A stretch of DNA of 8,427 bases from Streptomyces speibonae (GTDB lineage Bacteria > Actinomycetota > Actinomycetes > Streptomycetales > Streptomycetaceae), in contig KL568573.1 of the NCBI GenBank assembly GCA_000715605.1, forward strand, positions 3,589-12,015. The letters run 5' to 3'. Made by a program: the position numbers and the translations under genes. Below the pieces are notes generated by a model that saw nothing but the letters and a program-made list of their open reading frames with translations, had not been told where the DNA came from and did no database searches. Position 1 is the stretch's first letter; each line of letters begins with the position of its first letter. Of the stretch, positions 4,205 through 8,427 are shown one piece after another.

Positions 4205-6355
4205 ATGTCCGGTGACAGTGCCGCTTCGGCGCCCGGCCGGTCCGGGGGCCGTCCGGGGCGGCCTGTCGGCCGGAAGGCGACGGGCTCCAACTGGGGACGT
4301 CTGTTCGAGGGCGGTTTGCTCGAGGGCGGCGTCCAGGGCAGTCCGGTCATCCGGCTGTTCATGCGCTGGGTGCGCCGGCCGCTGCTGCCCGTCATGCGGC
4401 TGTGGCGGCGCAACATCCAGCTCAAGGTCGTCGCCACCACGCTGCTGATGTCCCTGGGCGTGGTCCTGCTGCTGGGCTTCGTCGTCATCGGCCAGGTGCG
4501 CAACGGTCTGCTGGACGCCAAGGTGAGGGCGTCGCAGAGCCAGGCCACCGGCGGTTTCGCCGTGGCCAAGCAGCAGGCCGAACAGGACGTGAGCGTCACG
4601 GGCGACGAGGACATCGCGCCGGAGGGCCATCCCTCGCAGAGTGTCATCCAGTGGATGAGCGATCTCGTGGCCTCGCTCTCCAGCGGCGGCCAGGGCGCCT
4701 TCGACGTGGTGACCCTGCCCGCGGGCGGCGAGAGCGGCAGCGGGCGCGGACCGCGGGCCTCCGGTGAGGTCAACCCGACGGTCAGTGTGCCCGCGGAGCT
4801 GCGGGAGCGGATCGACTCCAGCACCTCGCCGGCCCAGAGCTACACGCGCGTCGTCTACAACGACGACAAGGAGTCCCAGCCCGCCCTGGTCATCGGCAAG
4901 CAGGTCAACGACCCCAACGGCGACCCGTACCAGCTCTACTACCTCTTCCCGCTCACCCAGGAGGAGAAGTCGCTGAGCCTGGTCAAGGGCACGCTGGCGA
5001 CCGCGGGGCTGTTCGTGGTGGTGCTCCTCGGGGCGATCGCCTGGCTCGTCGTGCGCCAGGTCGTCACCCCCGTGCGGATGGCGGCCGGAATCGCCGAGCG
5101 GCTGTCCGCCGGGCGGCTGCAGGAGCGGATGAAGGTCACCGGCGAGGACGACATCGCCCGCCTGGGCGAGGCCTTCAACAAGATGGCGCAGAACCTCCAG
5201 CTGAAGATCAGCCAGCTCGAGGACCTGTCGCGGATGCAGCGCCGCTTCGTGTCGGACGTGTCGCACGAGCTGCGGACACCGCTGACGACCGTGCGGATGG
5301 CCGCGGACGTCATCCATGAGGCGCGCGAGGACTTCGACCCGGTGACCGCGCGGTCGGCCGAGCTCCTCGCCGACCAGCTGGACCGTTTCGAGTCGCTGCT
5401 CGCCGACCTGCTCGAGATCAGCCGCTTCGACGCGGGCGCGGCGGCGCTGGAGGCCGAGCCGATCGACCTGCGCGAGGTCGTGCGCAGCGTGGTCAGCGGG
5501 GCCGAGCCGCTCGCCGAGCGCAAGGGCACGCAGATCAGGATCGTCGGCGACCAGCAGCCCGTCGTCGCCGAGGCCGACGCGCGCCGCGTGGAGCGCGTGC
5601 TGCGCAACCTCGTCGTCAACGCCGTCGAGCACGGCGAGGGCAGGGACGTCGTGGTGAAACTGGCCGCGGCAGGCGGCGCGGTGGCGGTGGCGGTGCGCGA
5701 CTACGGCGTCGGGCTCAAGCCCGGCGAGGCGACCCGGGTCTTCAGCCGCTTCTGGCGGGCCGACCCGGCACGCGCGCGGACCACCGGCGGTACGGGACTG
5801 GGGCTGTCCATCGCCCTGGAGGACGCGCGGCTGCACGGCGGCTGGCTGCAGGCCTGGGGCGAGCCGGGGGGCGGCTCGCAGTTCCGGCTGACGCTGCCCA
5901 GGACCGCGGACGAGCCGCTGAGGGGGTCCCCGATCCCCCTGGAGCCGAAGGACTCGCGGCGCAACCGCGGGCTCGATGACGCCGGTCTGCCGCGCGGCGG
6001 GGACGGCGAGAAGAGCGCCACGGTGCCGGTGGGGCAGCCGGGCAGCGGTTCGGCCAGGGACCCGTTCCCCCTGCCGCCCGCGGCCGTGACCCCCACGGCC
6101 GACCCCACGGCCCTGCCCGGCAGCGGAGCGCGCGTGGTGGCACGGTCCGGCAGAGCTTCGGGCAGTACGCGCATGACGCCCGGCACGCTGGGCGAGGCAG
6201 GCGCGCCGCTCGGCGGGGGCGGGAAGGACGCGGCCGCGCGGCGGCCGTCGGAGGACGCCGGGGACCCGGCGCGGAGGACCGGGGACGAGGGACCCGGCGA
6301 TGAGAGTGCGACGCGTGATGCGGAGAGGGACGGGGAGGCTTCGCGTGGGCGGTGA
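4205..6355 (+). CDS. mtrB: Sensor histidine kinase MtrB
   Basis: MtrB is the membrane kinase of the MtrAB-LpqB system. From ATG 4205 the protein has 716 residues: a basic cytosolic N-terminus (1-70), helix 1 (about 73-97), an extracytoplasmic sensor region (98-262), helix 2 (about 263-287), HAMP (about 283-335), the dimerisation domain with DVSHELRTPL carrying phospho-acceptor His354, and the ATPase domain with N box LRNLVVNAVEHG (466-477), G1 DYGVG (499-503), F box FSRFW (513-517) and G2 GGTGLGLSI (528-536). A low-complexity Pro/Gly/Arg/Asp tail of about 150 residues (567-716) follows. I chose ATG 4205, 1 nt after the mtrA TGA and with AGGA 10 nt upstream, over the in-frame GTG at 4172 that would overlap mtrA by 32 nt. 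All catalytic boxes are intact. The 3' end overlaps lpqB. Confidence 0.97.
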   Translation: MSGDSAASAPGRSGGRPGRPVGRKATGSNWGRLFEGGLLEGGVQGSPVIRLFMRWVRRPLLPVMRLWRRNIQLKVVATTLLMSLGVVLLLGFVVIGQVRNGLLDAKVRASQSQATGGFAVAKQQAEQDVSVTGDEDIAPEGHPSQSVIQWMSDLVASLSSGGQGAFDVVTLPAGGESGSGRGPRASGEVNPTVSVPAELRERIDSSTSPAQSYTRVVYNDDKESQPALVIGKQVNDPNGDPYQLYYLFPLTQEEKSLSLVKGTLATAGLFVVVLLGAIAWLVVRQVVTPVRMAAGIAERLSAGRLQERMKVTGEDDIARLGEAFNKMAQNLQLKISQLEDLSRMQRRFVSDVSHELRTPLTTVRMAADVIHEAREDFDPVTARSAELLADQLDRFESLLADLLEISRFDAGAAALEAEPIDLREVVRSVVSGAEPLAERKGTQIRIVGDQQPVVAEADARRVERVLRNLVVNAVEHGEGRDVVVKLAAAGGAVAVAVRDYGVGLKPGEATRVFSRFWRADPARARTTGGTGLGLSIALEDARLHGGWLQAWGEPGGGSQFRLTLPRTADEPLRGSPIPLEPKDSRRNRGLDDAGLPRGGDGEKSATVPVGQPGSGSARDPFPLPPAAVTPTADPTALPGSGARVVARSGRASGSTRMTPGTLGEAGAPLGGGGKDAAARRPSEDAGDPARRTGDEGPGDESATRDAERDGEASRGR
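6332..6338 (+). promoter_or_regulatory. Ribosome binding site that sets the lpqB start
   Basis: GGGGAGG sits 6 nt before GTG 6345, inside the last codons of mtrB. It is the best Shine-Dalgarno sequence near the lpqB start and favours GTG 6345 over the in-frame ATG at 6300, which has only a GAGGGA 7 nt upstream. Confidence 0.7.
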
Positions 6356-8183
6356 GCGCGTGCGGCGCGGCCGGGGGTCATCGGTGCGCAGGGCGGCGTA
6401 CGCCGCCACGGGGGTCGTTCTGCTGGCCGGGTGCGCCTCAATGCCCGACAACGGGGGACTGCGGGGCGTGGAGTCCACACCGCGGCAGGACGCCCAGGTA
6501 CGGGTGTTCGCCATGCCGCCGCGTGAGGACGCCACCCCCACACAGATCGTCCAGGGCTTCCTGGAGGCGCTGACCAGTGACGACCCCGAGTACCGGACCG
6601 CGCGCCAGTATCTGACCCGGGAGGCGTCCAAGACCTGGCAGCCGGAGCTGTCCACCACCGTGCTGGCGAACGGTCCGGGCGCCCACGCCGACCGCCCGGA
6701 CCGGGAGGACACCGGCGCCATGTCCTACACCCTGACCGGCACCCGGGTGGCCACCGTGGACGCGGAGCAGGCGTACGCGCCGGACTCCGGGCCCTACAGC
6801 AAGATCGTGCATCTCGCCAAGGACGAGAAGAACGGTCAGTGGCGCATCGACGCCGTGCCGCAGGGCGTCGTGATGGGCAGGTCGGACTTCCAGCGCAACT
6901 ACATGTCCGTCAACAAGTACTACTTCGCCTCGAACAACGCGGAGACCAAGGGCACGGACCTGCCCATGGCGGTCGCCGACCCGGTCTACGTGCGCAGGAA
7001 GGTCGACCCCACGACCCGGATGGTGCGCTCCCTCATCGACGGGCCCACGACCTGGCTGGACCCGGTGGTCCGGTCGAGCTTCCCCACCGGCACGGCGCTG
7101 CGCAAGGGCGCGGGCCCCCTGACACCGGACGACCGGGGCAGGCTCACCGTGCCGCTCAACGACAGTGCGGCCGAGGTCGGCACCGGACGCTGCGAGGAGA
7201 TGGCGGCGCAGCTGCTGTTCACCCTGCGCGGGGTCAGCCCCGCGGTGGAGGAGGTCGAGCTGCGGGCCGACGGCGGGCAACTGTGCCTGCTCACCCAGGA
7301 CGGTGCCGAGACCGTCGCCACGCGGGGCGCGCTGAACCAGCCCGACTACCTCTACTTCGTCGACGAGGAGCGGCGGCTCGTACGGATCGCCGCGGGCACC
7401 AGTGACACCGCCGCGGAGCCGGTGCCCGGGGCGCTCGGCGAGGGCGAGAAGGCGCTGCGTTCGGTGGCGGTCGCGCGGGACGAGCGCACCGCGGCGGGCG
7501 TGGCCCTCGACGGCAAGGCGCTGTTCGTCTCCTCGCTGGTGACGGGCAGCTCCCTCGGTGACCCGGTGCTGAGCAGCGCCGGCAAGTCCGAGCAGGACCG
7601 GCTGACCACGCCCAGCTGGGACTCCCAGGGCGGACTGTGGGTGGCCGACCGGAATCCCGCGAAGCCGGGGCTGTACCTGCTGGAGAAGGGCGCCGGCGAG
7701 CCGCTGGAGGTGCGCACGCCGGGGCTGGACGGCCGGGTGCGGGCGGTCCGGGTGGCCGCCGACGGGGTGCGGATCGCGCTCGTCGTGGAGCAGGGCGACC
7801 GGCTGTCGCTGCAGGTCGGCCGGATCGAGCGGAGCGGGCCCGCCGACGGTGCGGACGAGCGTCCGGCGGTGACCGTGCTGGAGCTGCGCGAGGCGACGCC
7901 CGAGCTGGAGCAGGTCACGGCCATGTCGTGGGCCGGCGACAGCCGGCTCGTGGTGGTGGGGCGCGAGCAGGGGGGTGTGGAGCAGATGAAGTACGTCGAC
8001 ATCGACGGCTCCACGCCGGACGTGCCGCTGCCCGCCGCCCTCACCGGTGTCAAGGCCGTCACCGCCTCCGAGGACGAAACGGCCCCGCTGGTGGCGTACT
8101 CCGTGGACGGGATCGTGCGGCTGCCCTCGGGGGCCCAGTGGCAGAAGGTGACGGCGGGGACGGCACCGGTCTATCCGGGGTGA
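6345..8183 (+). CDS. lpqB: Lipoprotein LpqB, accessory to the MtrAB two-component system
   Basis: LpqB is the conserved third partner of MtrAB, a lipoprotein on the outer face of the membrane thought to modulate MtrB. From GTG 6345 it has 612 residues. A basic n-region (RRGRGSSVRR) and hydrophobic core lead to the lipobox LAGC (27-30), so Cys30 would be lipidated. The paired arginines before the core leave Tat export possible. After a conserved-looking N-terminal region (about 31-185), a GerMN-like domain spans roughly 189-310 (KYYFAS, VYVRRKV, LTVPLND, CLLTQDG). A beta-propeller-like C-terminal half (about 330-595, Gmad1/LpqB family) shows repeated strand pairs such as LYFVDEERRLVRIA and GLWVADR. 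Starting at ATG 6300 would add 15 residues and raise the overlap with mtrB from 11 to 56 nt; that is possible but gives an unusually long n-region. The overlap implies translational coupling to mtrB. Confidence 0.95.
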   Translation: MGGERVRRGRGSSVRRAAYAATGVVLLAGCASMPDNGGLRGVESTPRQDAQVRVFAMPPREDATPTQIVQGFLEALTSDDPEYRTARQYLTREASKTWQPELSTTVLANGPGAHADRPDREDTGAMSYTLTGTRVATVDAEQAYAPDSGPYSKIVHLAKDEKNGQWRIDAVPQGVVMGRSDFQRNYMSVNKYYFASNNAETKGTDLPMAVADPVYVRRKVDPTTRMVRSLIDGPTTWLDPVVRSSFPTGTALRKGAGPLTPDDRGRLTVPLNDSAAEVGTGRCEEMAAQLLFTLRGVSPAVEEVELRADGGQLCLLTQDGAETVATRGALNQPDYLYFVDEERRLVRIAAGTSDTAAEPVPGALGEGEKALRSVAVARDERTAAGVALDGKALFVSSLVTGSSLGDPVLSSAGKSEQDRLTTPSWDSQGGLWVADRNPAKPGLYLLEKGAGEPLEVRTPGLDGRVRAVRVAADGVRIALVVEQGDRLSLQVGRIERSGPADGADERPAVTVLELREATPELEQVTAMSWAGDSRLVVVGREQGGVEQMKYVDIDGSTPDVPLPAALTGVKAVTASEDETAPLVAYSVDGIVRLPSGAQWQKVTAGTAPVYPG

Positions 8184-8188
8184 GAGCC

Positions 8189-8216
8189 GCCCCCGTCCGG
8201 GGCGTGACCGGCCCCG
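8189..8216 (+). terminator. GC-rich hairpins after lpqB, possible terminator
   Basis: Two stems that share a strand are possible: GCCCC (8189-8193) with GGGGC (8199-8203), and CGGGGC (8198-8203) with GCCCCG (8211-8216), the latter with 6 perfect pairs and a 7-nt loop. They begin 6 nt after the lpqB stop. No T-run follows, which is common for Streptomyces terminators but also makes chance pairing in GC-rich DNA hard to exclude. Confidence 0.4.
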
Positions 8217-8235
8217 TCCCGCCCGGTCCCGCGAG

Positions 8236-8244
8236 TTGTCCACA
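8236..8244 (+). promoter_or_regulatory. Perfect DnaA-box sequence TTGTCCACA upstream of comF
   Basis: TTGTCCACA matches the preferred Streptomyces DnaA box exactly. It lies 39 bp before the comF-family start codon. It is a single box, not an origin cluster, and the flanking genes are not dnaA/dnaN. DnaA could act here as a transcription factor, or the box may be one of many scattered chromosomal sites. Function inferred only. Confidence 0.5.
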
Positions 8245-8271
8245 GGGGTGGCCGGGTGGGGCGGACGTTGG

Positions 8272-8277
8272 CACAGT
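8272..8277 (+). promoter_or_regulatory. Candidate -10 element for leaderless comF-family gene
   Basis: CACAGT ends 6 nt before ATG 8284, the same spacing as CAGACT before mtnA. The 20 bases before the ATG hold no purine-rich Shine-Dalgarno at normal distance. A matching -35 is not evident. Confidence 0.35.
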
Positions 8278-8283
8278 GGGCCC

Positions 8284-8427
8284 ATGCGGGACTGGTGGCA
8301 CGACCTCACCGACCTGGTGCTCCCCGCCGAGTGCGGCGGATGCGGCAGGCCGCGTGCGGTGCTCTGCGCCGCGTGCCGCACGGCGCTGAGCGGTGCCGTG
8401 CCGCGCCGGGTGCGGCCGGTCCCCGAA
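8284..8427 (+). CDS. ComF-family phosphoribosyltransferase-like protein, N-terminal 48 residues
   Basis: This gene runs off the right edge. The 48 visible residues begin MRDWWHDLTDLVLPAECGGC and contain CGGC (17-20) and CAAC (28-31). This pair of CxxC motifs, preceded by a DLVLPAEC stretch, is the typical N-terminal zinc-binding motif of ComF proteins. ComF is needed for DNA uptake in naturally competent bacteria, but homologues (GntX-like) are widespread in non-competent species and their role in Streptomyces is unknown. The phosphoribosyltransferase-like domain expected downstream is outside the window. I chose ATG 8284 because the alignment to the zinc motif fits and no earlier in-frame start has a better ribosome binding site. 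It starts 100 bp after lpqB on the same strand and probably has its own promoter. Confidence 0.88.
   Translation, partial: MRDWWHDLTDLVLPAECGGCGRPRAVLCAACRTALSGAVPRRVRPVPE

Noticed and set aside
6472..6480. Possible second DnaA box (GAGTCCACA) in lpqB
   Set aside because: It differs from the consensus at two of the first three bases and lies in coding sequence; likely chance.
4034..6721. 895-codon open frame on the minus strand
   Set aside because: Antisense to mtrA, mtrB and lpqB, with no recognisable domain. Long stop-free antisense frames are expected at this GC content.
8184..8283. Replication origin in the spacer with the DnaA box
   Set aside because: Only one box is present and neither dnaA nor dnaN is nearby; Streptomyces oriC has many clustered boxes.
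6438..8381. 647-codon open frame on the minus strand
   Set aside because: Antisense to lpqB and the comF start; His/Arg/Gly-rich with no domain, so a compositional shadow.

Overview
The window looks like chromosomal core DNA from a Streptomyces or a close actinobacterial relative. GC content is very high, third codon positions are almost all G or C, GTG starts occur, and I saw no in-frame TTA (bldA-dependent) codon in any real gene. The gene order is the conserved mtrA-mtrB-lpqB locus. From memory this corresponds to the SCO3013-SCO3012-SCO3011 neighbourhood of S. coelicolor; I could not check this by search. I found no mobile element, tRNA, rRNA, CRISPR array or phage gene, and no gene-free stretch longer than 140 bases.

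Left part (1-2220, minus strand): a compact operon read leftward. A six-helix membrane protein with a Pro/Gly/Trp-rich N-terminal tail comes first. It is followed after 4 nt by a one-helix DUF4129 protein, which overlaps by ATGA the start of a DUF4350-type membrane protein that runs off the window. In actinobacteria such genes usually continue into MoxR-type AAA+ ATPase and DUF58 genes, an envelope-associated set of unknown function.

Middle (2221-2360): a 140-bp divergent spacer. Right part (2361-8183, plus strand): mtnA (methylthioribose-1-phosphate isomerase, methionine salvage), then mtrA (OmpR-family response regulator) 4 nt later, mtrB (sensor histidine kinase) 1 nt later, and lpqB (lipoprotein accessory to MtrB), which overlaps mtrB by 11 nt. 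MtrB senses an envelope signal and phosphorylates MtrA at Asp57. LpqB sits outside the membrane and is thought to tune MtrB. In actinobacteria the module links cell-wall and division status to development and, in Streptomyces, to antibiotic production.

Right edge (8184-8427): a 100-bp spacer with GC-rich hairpins and one perfect Streptomyces-type DnaA box, then the start of a ComF-family gene with its CxxC...CxxC zinc-binding motif.

The genes are well-known families. The less ordinary signals are small cis elements: a 10-bp tandem direct repeat just before mtrA that could be an MtrA autoregulatory site, the DnaA box before comF, and leaderless-looking starts at mtnA and comF.
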